This document shows positions 8,300-17,593 of a stretch of 64,000 nucleotides of DNA, in pieces. Under the pieces are notes generated by a model, which did no database searches, had not been told where the DNA came from, and saw nothing but the letters and a program-made list of their open reading frames with translations. Position 1 is the first letter of the stretch; each line of letters starts with the position of its first letter. Made by a program: the position numbers and the translations under genes. Source of the stretch: JBGMEA01 sp041447245 (GTDB lineage: Bacteria > Bacillota > Clostridia > Eubacteriales > Anaerofustaceae); contig JBGMEA010000023.1 of assembly GCA_041447245.1 (NCBI GenBank), forward strand, positions 186,001 to 250,000. The letters are read 5' to 3'.

Positions 8300-8377
8300 T
8301 GGTCGAGGTGGAGGGATTCGAACCCCCGGCCCCATGGTCCCAAACCATGTGCGCTAGCCAAGCTGCGCTACACCTCG
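8300..8377 (-). tRNA. tRNA-Pro (UGG)
   Basis: Acceptor CGAGGTG / CACCTCG with the C1 typical of Pro tRNAs, A discriminator and encoded CCA. The anticodon stem-loop is CATGG-TTTGGGA-CCATG, anticodon TGG. The T arm reads GGGGGTTCGAATCCCTC. It is transcribed upstream of the CAU tRNA with a 15-base spacer, so the two form one precursor. Confidence 0.95.
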
Positions 8378-8518
8378 CAAACTTGCTTTAATATAGTACT
8401 ATATTTAATTTTAAATGTCAATAAAATTAAGAGGTAGATGATTTCATTCAGACAGCTTAGTCCTTTGGATTAAATATGATATAATAGATTAGTCATATAC
8501 AAATAATCGAGGATAGAA

Positions 8519-9835
8519 TTGAAGACTTATCATATTATTACATACGGATGTCAAATGAATGAAAATGACTCTGAAAAATTAGCCGGGATTTTAACATCAA
8601 TGGGTTATGCTCCCATCGAAAGCCCCGAAGATGCAAATATTTTGATTATGAATACATGCAGTGTCAGAGAGAATGCAGATGATAAATTTTTCGGACATTT
8701 GGGATATTACAAAAAAAACCGAACAGCAAGCGATGAAAAAATTCTTGCTGTATGCGGCTGCATGATGCAGCAAACGGAAATCGTGAGCACCATTCGCAAG
8801 AAATATCCGTTCGTTGATATTATTTTCGGTACACACAATATTCATCTCTTCGGGCAAATGCTCTCGAAACACCTACAAACAGGTGAGATGATTTGTGATA
8901 TATGGGATGATATTGATCATTTTGAAGAAAACATACCGGTAAAGAGAGAATATATCCATAAAGCATACATAACCATTATGAACGGTTGCAACAACTTTTG
9001 TTCTTATTGCATCGTACCGTTTACAAGAGGCAGAGAGAAAAGTCGGGAATCTTCTTCCATCATTACTGAAATAAAAGAATTGGCACAAAACGGTTGCAAA
9101 GAGGTGATGCTTCTTGGCCAAAATGTCAATTCTTACGGAAAAACGCTGAACCAGCCAAAAACATTTGCATCTTTGTTGGAGGACGTAAGTGATATCGATG
9201 AAATCGAACGCATCCGCTTTATGACCTCTCATCCCAAAGATTTGACAGACGACATTATTTCTATCATGAAAGAACGCGAGAATATATGCAATCATGTTCA
9301 TTTGCCGTTGCAATCAGGCAGCAATCGTATATTGAGTGAAATGAACAGACATTATTCAAGAGAGTCTTATCTTGCCTTAGCGGACAAATTAAGGAATGCA
9401 ATTCCGGATTTGGCAATCTCAACAGATATCATTGTGGGATTTCCGACCGAAACGGAAGATGACTTCCTCGCAACTTTGGATATGATCAATAAGTGTAGAT
9501 TTGATGCTGCATTTACATTCATCTATTCTCCGAGAAACGGAACAAAAGCAGCACAAATGGATCAATTATTCGGAAAAGATGTGATACAAAATCGATTTAA
9601 CAGACTTTTGGAACTTCAATATCAAATCATGCTAGAAAATGCGCAACGCTATAAAGGCCGCGCTTTGGAAGTAATTGCGGAGGGGATATCCAAAACAGAT
9701 CCGCAGATGATGAGCGGACGAACAAAAACAAACAAACTTGTCAATTTTAGCGGATCGTGTCAAATCGGAGACACGGTAACTATTATCGTTACGGACGCGC
9801 TGACTTTTCACTTGACAGGAAAAATGATCAATTAG
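8519..9835 (+). CDS. miaB: tRNA-2-methylthio-N6-dimethylallyladenosine synthase MiaB
   Basis: 438 residues, the usual length. It is a radical-SAM methylthiotransferase that converts i6A37 to ms2i6A37 in tRNAs reading codons that start with U. The N-terminal UPF0004 domain carries the three auxiliary-cluster cysteines (YGCQMN at C11, NTCSVRE at C47, CGCM at C81). The radical-SAM triad is in NGCNNFCSYC near residue 155. A TRAM domain occupies the last 65 residues. The start is TTG 8519, with GAGG six bases upstream. A TATAAT lies at 8480-8485 without a convincing -35. MiaA, which makes the substrate, is encoded four genes downstream. Confidence 0.96.
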   Translation: MKTYHIITYGCQMNENDSEKLAGILTSMGYAPIESPEDANILIMNTCSVRENADDKFFGHLGYYKKNRTASDEKILAVCGCMMQQTEIVSTIRKKYPFVDIIFGTHNIHLFGQMLSKHLQTGEMICDIWDDIDHFEENIPVKREYIHKAYITIMNGCNNFCSYCIVPFTRGREKSRESSSIITEIKELAQNGCKEVMLLGQNVNSYGKTLNQPKTFASLLEDVSDIDEIERIRFMTSHPKDLTDDIISIMKERENICNHVHLPLQSGSNRILSEMNRHYSRESYLALADKLRNAIPDLAISTDIIVGFPTETEDDFLATLDMINKCRFDAAFTFIYSPRNGTKAAQMDQLFGKDVIQNRFNRLLELQYQIMLENAQRYKGRALEVIAEGISKTDPQMMSGRTKTNKLVNFSGSCQIGDTVTIIVTDALTFHLTGKMIN

Positions 9836-9848
9836 ACTTGGGGGATTT

Positions 9849-12467
9849 ATGTCCAATTTAACACCGATGATGCAGCAATATTTAAATATTCATGAACAGG
9901 TACCGGATGCGATTCTATTTTTTCGATTGGGTGATTTTTATGAAATGTTTTTTGATGACGCCATTACTGCATCCAAAGCATTGGATATCGTCTTAACAGG
10001 AAAAGATTGTGGACTGGATGAGCGCGCACCGATGTGCGGCGTCCCATATCACGCAGCCGATAATTATGTGGCAAAGCTGGTTGAAAAAGGTTACAAGGTT
10101 GCAATCTGCGAGCAGATAAGCGACCCGAAAGAATCGAAAGGAATCGTCGATCGCGAGATTATACGTATAATTACTTCCGGTACTGTTACAGAAGGGAAAA
10201 ATATAAAAGAAAACGACAATAATTATTTGATGTCGGTTTATTACAATAAATTGGAGTATGGGGTTGTCTATTCCGATATCTCAACAGGGGAAACTTCAGC
10301 GGTTTATCTGTCCGGCGATCGGGCAGATGCTGATTTTTATGATTTATTGTCTAAAATTATGCCGGCCGAAATTTTGGTAAACACAACCTTATATCAAACA
10401 CCGTCTGTCAAATCTCAGTCCGAATTAATTAGCAAAATATCTTTTACTCCGTTATCATCCAAATATTTCAATTTGGATGATTGCATCCAGCAAATAACCA
10501 GACAGCTGAGAATCTATTCTTTGAATGCATCCGGACTGGAAAAAAACGAACCTCAGATTAAAGCATGCGGAGCGCTGTTTCGGTATCTGGAAGAAACACA
10601 AAAAAATTCATTAGCACATATCAACAAAGTCAATGTGGTCCATGGCAATCAATATATGCATTTGGATTTTTCGACAAAACGTAACCTCGAGATCACGGAA
10701 ACAATGCGCTCTCAGGAGAAGAAAGGAAGTCTGCTTTGGGTATTGGATCAAACGGTTACAGCTGTCGGTGCACGAACGCTGAAGCATTGGCTGAATGAAC
10801 CATTGATTGATCTTTCGGCAATCAAAAGCCGCCATGACACATTGAGCGAATTGACCGGGGATATCATGTTGACGGAAGATATGATGTCAATCTTAAAACA
10901 AACTGCAGATATTCAGCGCCTTTGTTCCAAGATCAGCTATATGACAGTAAACGGAAAAGATCTTCTTGCACTGAAAGAAACTCTTTTTCTAATCCCAAAA
11001 ATTAAGTTGATCTTAAAAGACTGCAGATCTGAAATATTAGAGGATATCTATAATAGTCTGAATGATTTGTCGGAATTGAGCGAATTAATCGGCTCTGCGA
11101 TCAATGTTGATTGTGGGGTCGCGGTCAAGGATGGGAATCTGATTGCAAATGGGTTTCATCCACAAGTTGACGAACTGAAAAATTTAAGAGACAATGCACG
11201 CAGCGTTTTGGCAGAGCTTGAAAAAAAAGAAAAAGAAAAAAGCGGAATCAAGAATTTAAAAATCAAATATAATAAAGTGTTTGGATATTACATTGAAGTA
11301 AGCAACAGTAATATCGGTATGGTACCTGACTATTTTATCCGAAAACAGACATTGGTAAACGCCGAGAGATATTATACACAGGAATTAAAAGAGATAGAAA
11401 ACAAATTACTCAATGCAAACGAAGAACTAATTGATTTGGAATATCGTCTTTTTGCTGAAATTGTTGAAAAAACAGCGGAACGAATCCCTGATTTGCAAAA
11501 AAACGCACAATTGATCGGAACGTTGGATGTTCTTTGCTCCCTTGGATATGTCAGCTACAAAAATAGATATACACGTCCTTATCTTAATACAAAAGGAATT
11601 CTGCATATCACAGGAGGCAAACATCCCGTGATCGAACAGATGATCGGAAGTGAGAACTTCATCCCCAATGACACCTTGTTGGATATGGAACAAAACAGAA
11701 TGTCAATTATCACCGGTCCAAACATGGCAGGGAAATCGACTTATATTAGACAGGTCGCCATCATATCATTGATGTGTCAAATCGGATGTTTTGTTCCTTG
11801 TGAAGAAGCTGATCTGTGTATTGTAGATCGTATTTTTACACGAGTAGGAGCAAGTGATGATCTGGCAAGCGGACAAAGTACATTTATGGTCGAAATGAGC
11901 GAAGTATCAAATATTTTGAAGTATGCCACAAAAAACAGTATTGTTATTTTAGATGAAGTCGGACGCGGTACCAGCACGTTGGACGGACTCAGTATCGCAT
12001 GGGCTGTCGCAGAATTCCTGCACGACAATGAACGAATCGGATGCAAAACATTGTTTGCCACACACTATCACGAACTGACTGAACTGGAAAATGGAAACGG
12101 CATCGTAAATTATTCGATTGATGTTAAGCAGTCTGCTGACGGAATTTTGTTTTTGCATAAAATAAAGCGTGGAAGCTGTGATAAAAGTTATGGCATTGAT
12201 GTGGCAAAACTGGCAGGGCTTCCGAATCCCGTGATCGAACGGGCAGAAGAGTTGTTGCAACTGTTGGAAGAAAATGAAAGCAACACAAACAAAAAAAGAA
12301 CGCCAAAGCCGCGAGTATCTCCATCCCGACAAAATAACACAGAGAATCTGCTGAATTTCAAAGCACTTACAGCTGCAGACGAAATCAAAAACTTGCCGAT
12401 CAATGATATGACACCGATTGAGGTTATGAATTTTATCGCTAAAATAAAAAGTGATCTGGGTGAATAA
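9849..12467 (+). CDS. mutS: DNA mismatch repair protein MutS
   Basis: 872 residues, full length. It recognises mispairs and recruits MutL. The mismatch-binding Phe-x-Glu is in GDFYEMF (F30, E32). The lever and clamp domains span about 270-560, and the ABC-type ATPase has Walker A TGPNMAGKST near residue 622 and signature ASDDLASGQSTF. The C-terminal region contains helix-turn-helix dimerisation sequence. The spacing to miaB is 13 bases, and mutL begins one base after its stop, so the three genes are probably one transcript, as in many Clostridia. Confidence 0.97.
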   Translation: MSNLTPMMQQYLNIHEQVPDAILFFRLGDFYEMFFDDAITASKALDIVLTGKDCGLDERAPMCGVPYHAADNYVAKLVEKGYKVAICEQISDPKESKGIVDREIIRIITSGTVTEGKNIKENDNNYLMSVYYNKLEYGVVYSDISTGETSAVYLSGDRADADFYDLLSKIMPAEILVNTTLYQTPSVKSQSELISKISFTPLSSKYFNLDDCIQQITRQLRIYSLNASGLEKNEPQIKACGALFRYLEETQKNSLAHINKVNVVHGNQYMHLDFSTKRNLEITETMRSQEKKGSLLWVLDQTVTAVGARTLKHWLNEPLIDLSAIKSRHDTLSELTGDIMLTEDMMSILKQTADIQRLCSKISYMTVNGKDLLALKETLFLIPKIKLILKDCRSEILEDIYNSLNDLSELSELIGSAINVDCGVAVKDGNLIANGFHPQVDELKNLRDNARSVLAELEKKEKEKSGIKNLKIKYNKVFGYYIEVSNSNIGMVPDYFIRKQTLVNAERYYTQELKEIENKLLNANEELIDLEYRLFAEIVEKTAERIPDLQKNAQLIGTLDVLCSLGYVSYKNRYTRPYLNTKGILHITGGKHPVIEQMIGSENFIPNDTLLDMEQNRMSIITGPNMAGKSTYIRQVAIISLMCQIGCFVPCEEADLCIVDRIFTRVGASDDLASGQSTFMVEMSEVSNILKYATKNSIVILDEVGRGTSTLDGLSIAWAVAEFLHDNERIGCKTLFATHYHELTELENGNGIVNYSIDVKQSADGILFLHKIKRGSCDKSYGIDVAKLAGLPNPVIERAEELLQLLEENESNTNKKRTPKPRVSPSRQNNTENLLNFKALTAADEIKNLPINDMTPIEVMNFIAKIKSDLGE

Positions 12468-12468
12468 T

Positions 12469-14292
12469 GTGAATCATATTGAGTTGCTAACCAAAGAATT
12501 GGTGGATAAAATAGCTGCGGGAGAAGTTGTCGTAAATGGAGCGTCGGTACTGAAGGAACTCATAGAAAATTCTATCGATGCAAACAGTAAAATGATTTCC
12601 ATTATAACAAAAAATGGGGGGAAATCACTCATTAAAGTTGTGGATAACGGAGACGGTATCTACAAAGAAGACATCCAGAAAGCTTTTTTGCGTAACGCAA
12701 CCAGTAAGATAACGAGTTCTTTGGATTCCATCGGTACTTTGGGGTTTCGGGGGGAAGCACTCGCCAGCATTTCATTTGCAGCAGATATTTCGGTTATTAC
12801 AAAAACGGCAGATCAACAAACAGGGATAATGGCGCATGTGCTCCAAAATAAAATTATTTCTCAAAATGAAATATCATGCAATAAAGGAACAGTTATTGAA
12901 GTTCGCGATTTATTCCGTACGATACCTGCCAGATTTAAGTACTTAAAAAAAGATCAATTAGAAACAATAGAGATAATTGACGTTGCAACGAAGATTGCCC
13001 TTGCGCACCCTGAAACAAGCATAAAATTAGAATGTGACGGCAAAGAAATATTTTATACAAGTGGAAACGCAGACATTCTTTCTTGCATGAATTCTGTATT
13101 GGGAAGCGAATCAACCGCGGAAATGATTTGTGTCGACATTGATGATGCACCTTTGTTTGTGCACGGATATACTTCGTCATCCAATTTTATTACGGAAAAA
13201 AGGTTTCAACACATCGTTCTGAACGGAAGGTATATCCATTCAGGACAAATTAATAGGGCGATCGACCAAACTTATAAAGAATATTACGGCAAAAGCGGAG
13301 CAAGCTTTTTACTTTATATTCAGATTCCATATCATATGGTGGATGTAAATGTACATCCGGCAAAACTGGAAGTGAAGCTGTTGAATGAGTCATTGATTCT
13401 GATGTTGATTAAACAGGGAATCCGTGATGCATTAAAAAAAGAATTTTTATTGAAAGAACCTTCGCAAAACAAAGTAATTTATACCGAGGTTTCCGAATCA
13501 GAGCCCGTTATAATGGAGGAAATCGCTGATTATATTCCGAAAAAAATGGTATCGACACAAGCTCAGGCATTTTCGGACGCATCGTTCGCAGATAAGGATA
13601 ACGAATTGAATTCGGCAAATGCGGATCAACTGGAAACCGACGAACCACCATTTATTCATAGGGAACAGGTTTCACACGGAAAAAGTAGCAGCGTTAATAA
13701 GGAACTGATTGCCACTTTAGTGAATATGCCTTACATCGGAAATGCTTTTGGATTGTATGCCATGTTTGAAATGGGTGATAATTTATATGCTGTTGATACA
13801 CATGCCGCACACGAACGGGTCTTATATGAGAAATACCTGAAATCTTATCAGCAAAAAGCAGTTGCAACTCAACCGCTTATGATGCCGATCATTATACCAC
13901 TTCCATCAAAACAAATCTATATTTTGTCTCAATACAATGAGGAAGTCGCTGATATTGGATTTGAAATTGATGAATTCGATACAGGAAATATTGCTATCAG
14001 GTCTATTCCTTATTATTTTGCGAAATATGATGTACGCCCAATTGTAACGGAAATTGCAGATGAAATAGTATCATGGCAAACAAATGACGATTTTTCAAAA
14101 CGCAGTGAACATCTGATTCAAATCGCATGCCATAATGCGGTTCGGGGAAGTTCCGATATTAGCGAAAATGAAGTTAGAGCGCTCCTGAAGGATTTGTATG
14201 AAACGGAAATGCCTTATACCTGCCCACACGGAAGGCCGATTATAGGAAAAATCAATCAAAAATATTTTATGAAAATGTTCGAGAGGATATAA
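12469..14292 (+). CDS. mutL: DNA mismatch repair endonuclease MutL
   Basis: About 607 residues. It couples mismatch recognition to strand nicking. The N-terminal GHKL ATPase shows KELIENSIDA (catalytic Glu), DNGDGI and GFRGEALASI. The C-terminal domain has DTHAAHERVLYE, matching DQHA(x)2E(x)4E with Thr for Gln, and CPHGRPI, so the nickase type is expected. Oddities: the usual AAGEVVERPASV reads AAGEVVVNGASV, and RHATSKI reads RNATSKI. I start at GTG 12469, just after the mutS stop, with GGGTGA upstream; GTG 12451 is an in-frame alternative. Confidence 0.95.
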   Translation: MNHIELLTKELVDKIAAGEVVVNGASVLKELIENSIDANSKMISIITKNGGKSLIKVVDNGDGIYKEDIQKAFLRNATSKITSSLDSIGTLGFRGEALASISFAADISVITKTADQQTGIMAHVLQNKIISQNEISCNKGTVIEVRDLFRTIPARFKYLKKDQLETIEIIDVATKIALAHPETSIKLECDGKEIFYTSGNADILSCMNSVLGSESTAEMICVDIDDAPLFVHGYTSSSNFITEKRFQHIVLNGRYIHSGQINRAIDQTYKEYYGKSGASFLLYIQIPYHMVDVNVHPAKLEVKLLNESLILMLIKQGIRDALKKEFLLKEPSQNKVIYTEVSESEPVIMEEIADYIPKKMVSTQAQAFSDASFADKDNELNSANADQLETDEPPFIHREQVSHGKSSSVNKELIATLVNMPYIGNAFGLYAMFEMGDNLYAVDTHAAHERVLYEKYLKSYQQKAVATQPLMMPIIIPLPSKQIYILSQYNEEVADIGFEIDEFDTGNIAIRSIPYYFAKYDVRPIVTEIADEIVSWQTNDDFSKRSEHLIQIACHNAVRGSSDISENEVRALLKDLYETEMPYTCPHGRPIIGKINQKYFMKMFERI

Positions 14293-14298
14293 AATCAG

Positions 14299-15258
14299 AT
14301 GAATTTATTCATCGCTTTGGCCGGTCCAACCGGGAGCGGAAAAACATCACTTTCGATCGAATTGGCAAAATACTATTCTGCTGAAATCGTTTCGGCCGAT
14401 GCTTATCAGATTTATCGGCACATGGATATCGGAACGGCAAAAATTTCGAAAGAGGATCGAAGTACCATTCCTCATTATATGATAGATGAATTCAATCCGG
14501 AAGAAAATGTTTCCGTTTCCGAATATACGAAAAGAGCGAATCGTTATATTGACACTATTTTGAAGGATAATAAAATTCCTCTTCTTGTCGGAGGAAGCGG
14601 TCTGTATATGGACAGTATCATATATCGATCCTATACATACTCTTCCGATGCAGTTGATCAGTCATATCGGAATATGCTGATCGCAGAATATGCAGAAAAA
14701 GGGACCGAGTGGTTGTACCTTCAACTAAATACGGTAGATCCTGAATATGCAATGATCACACATCCGAATAATGTAAAACGAGTGCTGAGAGCATTGGAGT
14801 ATTATCATGCTACCGGGCAGAAAAAAAGCAGCATAGAACAGAAAAAAGAGTATCGATATCCACCTACTATATATTTTGCTATCCGATGGGATACATCAAT
14901 TTTATATGAACGCATCAACAAACGCGTTGATACGATGATTGATAACGGACTGATCGAGGAAGTGATTCGACTGATCGAAAGCGGATGCAAGGAACAATGT
15001 AACTCCATGCAGGCAATCGGATATAAAGAACTGATTCCTGTGATTGAGGGGAAAATATCGCCGGAAGCAGCAATAGAAAAGATCAAACAAAACAGCAGAA
15101 ACTATGCAAAAAGACAAATGACTTGGTTTCGGAGAAACCCGGATATTATATGGATTGATGGAATGAAATATCCATCCGAGCAGGATATGCTGAAATTTGT
15201 GAAAGGGTATATTGATGAAATTAGATACAGAAACAATGCAACAGATTTTGGCATGTGA
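14299..15258 (+). CDS. miaA: tRNA dimethylallyltransferase MiaA
   Basis: 319 residues. It transfers a dimethylallyl group from DMAPP to A37 of tRNAs, giving i6A, the substrate of MiaB. The P-loop is AGPTGSGKT at the N-terminus. Other family motifs are VSADAYQIYRHMDIGTAK, LVGGSGLY, and HPNNVKRVLRALE near residue 155. The C-terminus has SMQAIGYKEL and RNYAKRQMTWFRR. The gene follows mutL by six bases. The next gene starts inside its last 44 bases in another frame. Confidence 0.97.
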   Translation: MNLFIALAGPTGSGKTSLSIELAKYYSAEIVSADAYQIYRHMDIGTAKISKEDRSTIPHYMIDEFNPEENVSVSEYTKRANRYIDTILKDNKIPLLVGGSGLYMDSIIYRSYTYSSDAVDQSYRNMLIAEYAEKGTEWLYLQLNTVDPEYAMITHPNNVKRVLRALEYYHATGQKKSSIEQKKEYRYPPTIYFAIRWDTSILYERINKRVDTMIDNGLIEEVIRLIESGCKEQCNSMQAIGYKELIPVIEGKISPEAAIEKIKQNSRNYAKRQMTWFRRNPDIIWIDGMKYPSEQDMLKFVKGYIDEIRYRNNATDFGM

Positions 15259-16468
15259 AAATAAACTGTCCGAACGTTTTGCACAATTAAACGAAGTCGC
15301 ACAATTCAATCAATTAAAGGTATTGAATGCTATGCAGAAAAACCGTTTGGCAGAACAGCATTTCAGCATGTCAACCGGATATGGTTACAATGATGCGGGG
15401 AGGGAAGTATGCGAAAAAATCTTCGCTGATGTTTTCGGCGGAGAATGTGCTCTGGTTCGCCCTCAAATCGCTTCAGGTACCCATGCCATATCACTTTGTC
15501 TTTTCGGTGTGTTGAGACCCGGTGATGAAATTCTTTCCGTGACGGGACGTCCATATGACACGATTCAAACGATCATCGGATTGAACGGAGAAAATCACGA
15601 AGTCGGTACACTTAAAGAATTCAGAGTATCCTATCGTCAGGTAAAACTGAAATTCAACGGCGATATCGACATTGAGAAGTCATTAAAAAGCATACGAGAG
15701 AACACTAAAGTTGTCTATATGCAACGCTCAACAGGGTATGCAAAAAGGAATGCGCTTACGATTAAGAAACTGGAAGATGCAATCAATCGGATACGTGAGA
15801 AAAAACCGGATGTAGTTATTATTATTGACAATTGCTACGGAGAATTTATTGAAAAAAAAGAGCCGCTCCAGGTTGGTGCGGACTTAATTGCAGGATCATT
15901 AATCAAAAATCCATGCGGAGGTCTGGCTCACACCGGAGGATATGTCATCGGGAAAAGAGAATTTGTCAGAATGGCTGCCGCAAGGCTCTCTGCACCTGGA
16001 ATTGAGTTTGAAGTAGGTGCGAATTTGGGGGTCATACGCTCTTATCTTCAAGGGCTTTTTATTGCACCTACTGTTACTGCAGGAGCACTGAAGGGTGCAA
16101 TATTAACCGCACAATTGTTTGAAGATATGGGATATGAAGTATTTCCGCGACCGATGGATGAGCGTAGCGATATTGTACAGGCTATTGTACTTGGCTCGAA
16201 AGAAAAAATTTTGGCATATTGCAAAGGGATTCAATCGGCATCACCTGTCGATTCTTACGTCTCTCCTGAACCGTGGAATATGCCGGGTTATGACAGTGAA
16301 GTGATTATGGCGGCAGGTAATTTTATTCAGGGCTCTTCCATTGAATTGAGCGCTGATGCACCCATGAAAGAACCATATATTGTTTATCAGCAAGGCGGAT
16401 TAACTTATGAGCATATAAAAATTGGTATTATGAATGCTCTGCATGAATTGCAATTATACACTAAATAA
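15215..16468 (+). CDS. PLP enzyme of the methionine gamma-lyase / YnbB (aluminium resistance) family
   Basis: About 417 residues. It is a fold-type I PLP enzyme of the Cys/Met-metabolism superfamily. The likely Schiff-base lysine is in GSLIKNPCGG, and PLP-binding signals include RPQIASGTHAI and IIIDNCYGEF. The family sits after miaA in many Firmicutes and is often named methionine gamma-lyase-like or aluminium resistance protein; the true substrate is not established. ATG 15215 has AAAGGG upstream; TTG 15212 is adjacent in frame. The gene overlaps miaA by 44 bases and ends before a strong terminator. Confidence 0.85.
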   Translation: MKLDTETMQQILACENKLSERFAQLNEVAQFNQLKVLNAMQKNRLAEQHFSMSTGYGYNDAGREVCEKIFADVFGGECALVRPQIASGTHAISLCLFGVLRPGDEILSVTGRPYDTIQTIIGLNGENHEVGTLKEFRVSYRQVKLKFNGDIDIEKSLKSIRENTKVVYMQRSTGYAKRNALTIKKLEDAINRIREKKPDVVIIIDNCYGEFIEKKEPLQVGADLIAGSLIKNPCGGLAHTGGYVIGKREFVRMAAARLSAPGIEFEVGANLGVIRSYLQGLFIAPTVTAGALKGAILTAQLFEDMGYEVFPRPMDERSDIVQAIVLGSKEKILAYCKGIQSASPVDSYVSPEPWNMPGYDSEVIMAAGNFIQGSSIELSADAPMKEPYIVYQQGGLTYEHIKIGIMNALHELQLYTK

Positions 16469-16500
16469 TAATTTAATGCATAATATTTCGTGCAATTTAA

Positions 16501-16532
16501 AATGCCGATCTAAAGATCGGCATTATTTTTTT
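16501..16532 (+). terminator. Bidirectional intrinsic terminator between the miaA run and lexA
   Basis: Perfect stem ATGCCGATC / GATCGGCAT with loop TAAA, then TATTTTTTT on the plus strand and TTTTAAATT on the minus strand. It serves the convergent gene pair and touches the lexA stop. Confidence 0.92.
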
Positions 16533-17142
16533 ACATTTTTCGTATAACTCCGATTACGCGCCCCAATACTTGCACGTTTTTGGAATAAATCGGCGCCATC
16601 ATAGGATTCTCAGGCTGAAGACGAATTCTGTTTTCTTCTTTATAAAATGTTTTGACAGTAGCCTCGTCTTCTATCAATGCGACGATAATATCTCCGTTTC
16701 TGGCTGTATTCTGTTGCTTGACAATGACATAATCTCCATCCAAAATTCCTGCATTAATCATACTGTTTCCGGTAACGGAAAGAATAAAGCAATCAGAATT
16801 ATTTGTAAATGAGACGGGAAGAGGAAAAGTATCTTCATAATTTTCTATAGCGAGAATCGGTTCACCGGCTGTTACTTTCCCGATAATCGGAACATCAACG
16901 ATTTCCTGTCTGATCAAAAAAGGATTCGCATTTACAACTTCCATTGCGCGTGGCTTTAAAGGATCCCGCTTGAGATATCCTTTTTTCTCCAGATTATTTA
17001 GTTGATGGTGCACGGAAGAAGTGGATGACAGTCCGACAGACGTACAAATTTCCCGAACCGAAGGCGGATATCCTCTTTTATTCAGTTCATCTTTAATAAA
17101 TTCCAAAATTTCTATCTGAACTCCGGATAAATCTTCGTACAT
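16531..17142 (-). CDS. lexA: SOS repressor LexA
   Basis: 203 residues. The N-terminal winged helix (about 1-65; SVREICTSVGLSSTSSVHHQL) binds operators. The C-terminal latch has the Ala92-Gly93 cleavage site in VTAGEP, Ser127 in TGNSM and Lys164 in EATVKTF, all needed for RecA-stimulated self-cleavage. I start at ATG 17142, preceded by GGAGGG; a GTG lies one codon upstream. It diverges from a yneA-like gene, the same arrangement as in Bacillus. Its promoter overlaps a LexA-box-like sequence, so autoregulation is likely. Confidence 0.96.
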   Translation of the reverse strand: MYEDLSGVQIEILEFIKDELNKRGYPPSVREICTSVGLSSTSSVHHQLNNLEKKGYLKRDPLKPRAMEVVNANPFLIRQEIVDVPIIGKVTAGEPILAIENYEDTFPLPVSFTNNSDCFILSVTGNSMINAGILDGDYVIVKQQNTARNGDIIVALIEDEATVKTFYKEENRIRLQPENPMMAPIYSKNVQVLGRVIGVIRKM

Positions 17143-17171
17143 CACAGCCCTCCGACATCATAATTTATTTT

Positions 17172-17200
17172 AGTATAAACGATTTAACAGCGATTGTCAA
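17172..17200 (-). promoter_or_regulatory. lexA promoter
   Basis: On the minus strand, -35 TTGACA (17195-17200), a 17-base spacer and -10 TATACT (17172-17177). It reads toward lexA, about 30 bases from its start codon. Confidence 0.85.
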
Positions 17201-17211
17201 ATATTTGTTCT
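17198..17211. promoter_or_regulatory. Candidate LexA box on the lexA promoter
   Basis: CAAAT-N4-GTTCT, three mismatches from the Gram-positive consensus CGAAC-N4-GTTCG. It overlaps the -35 hexamer of lexA, which supports a role in autorepression despite the mismatches. Confidence 0.5.
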
Positions 17212-17217
17212 AATTTA

Positions 17218-17246
17218 TTGACAGTTTTAAATAAATATAGTACACT
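17218..17246 (+). promoter_or_regulatory. Promoter of the yneA-like gene
   Basis: TTGACA (17218-17223), a 17-base spacer and TACACT (17241-17246). The predicted start point falls within the LexA box at 17252-17265. Confidence 0.75.
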
Positions 17247-17251
17247 TGTTC

Positions 17252-17265
17252 TAAACATATGTTCG
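17252..17265. promoter_or_regulatory. LexA box at the yneA-like promoter
   Basis: TAAAC-ATAT-GTTCG, two mismatches in the left half from CGAAC-N4-GTTCG and a perfect right half. It lies at the transcription start of the yneA-like gene, an efficient place for repression. Confidence 0.75.
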
Positions 17266-17281
17266 AATATGAGGTAATGAT

Positions 17282-17590
17282 ATGAAAATAGGGAATATTA
17301 CTCTGAAAATAAACAATAAAAAAAGAGCATACCCCATTCTTATCAGCATGACGGTTCTGTTTTTACTGATCTGCTTTATGATCTTTCCGCTCACCAAGGT
17401 CAGTGGAACGGAAGAAATAAAATATTTGCAATATACGGTAAAAAGCGACGATACCATTTGGTCTATTGCTCAAAATTATTTGCCGTCAAATACCGATTTG
17501 CGCCAGTTTTCTTACGAAATCACAAAAATAAACAAGAAACAAAACCAATATATTTATGTCGGCGAGATATTAAAAATACCTGTAGAATAA
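17282..17590 (+). CDS. yneA: YneA-like SOS cell division inhibitor (membrane anchor plus LysM)
   Basis: 102 residues, close to the 105 of Bacillus YneA. A short basic cytoplasmic start is followed by one membrane helix (about 17-38) and an outside LysM domain (about 49-100; YTVKSDDTIWSIAQNYLP ... YVGEILKIP). YneA delays septation during DNA damage. Divergent position from lexA, LexA box at the promoter, topology and length all agree with that role. The start is ATG 17282, preceded by GAGGTAATG. Other LysM proteins are possible, but the context is specific. Confidence 0.85.
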   Translation: MKIGNITLKINNKKRAYPILISMTVLFLLICFMIFPLTKVSGTEEIKYLQYTVKSDDTIWSIAQNYLPSNTDLRQFSYEITKINKKQNQYIYVGEILKIPVE

Positions 17591-17593
17591 TCG

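Noticed and set aside
8112..8348. 78-residue open frame on the minus strand over the tRNA genes
   Set aside because: It runs through two well-formed tRNA genes and the terminator; it is chance reading of RNA gene sequence.
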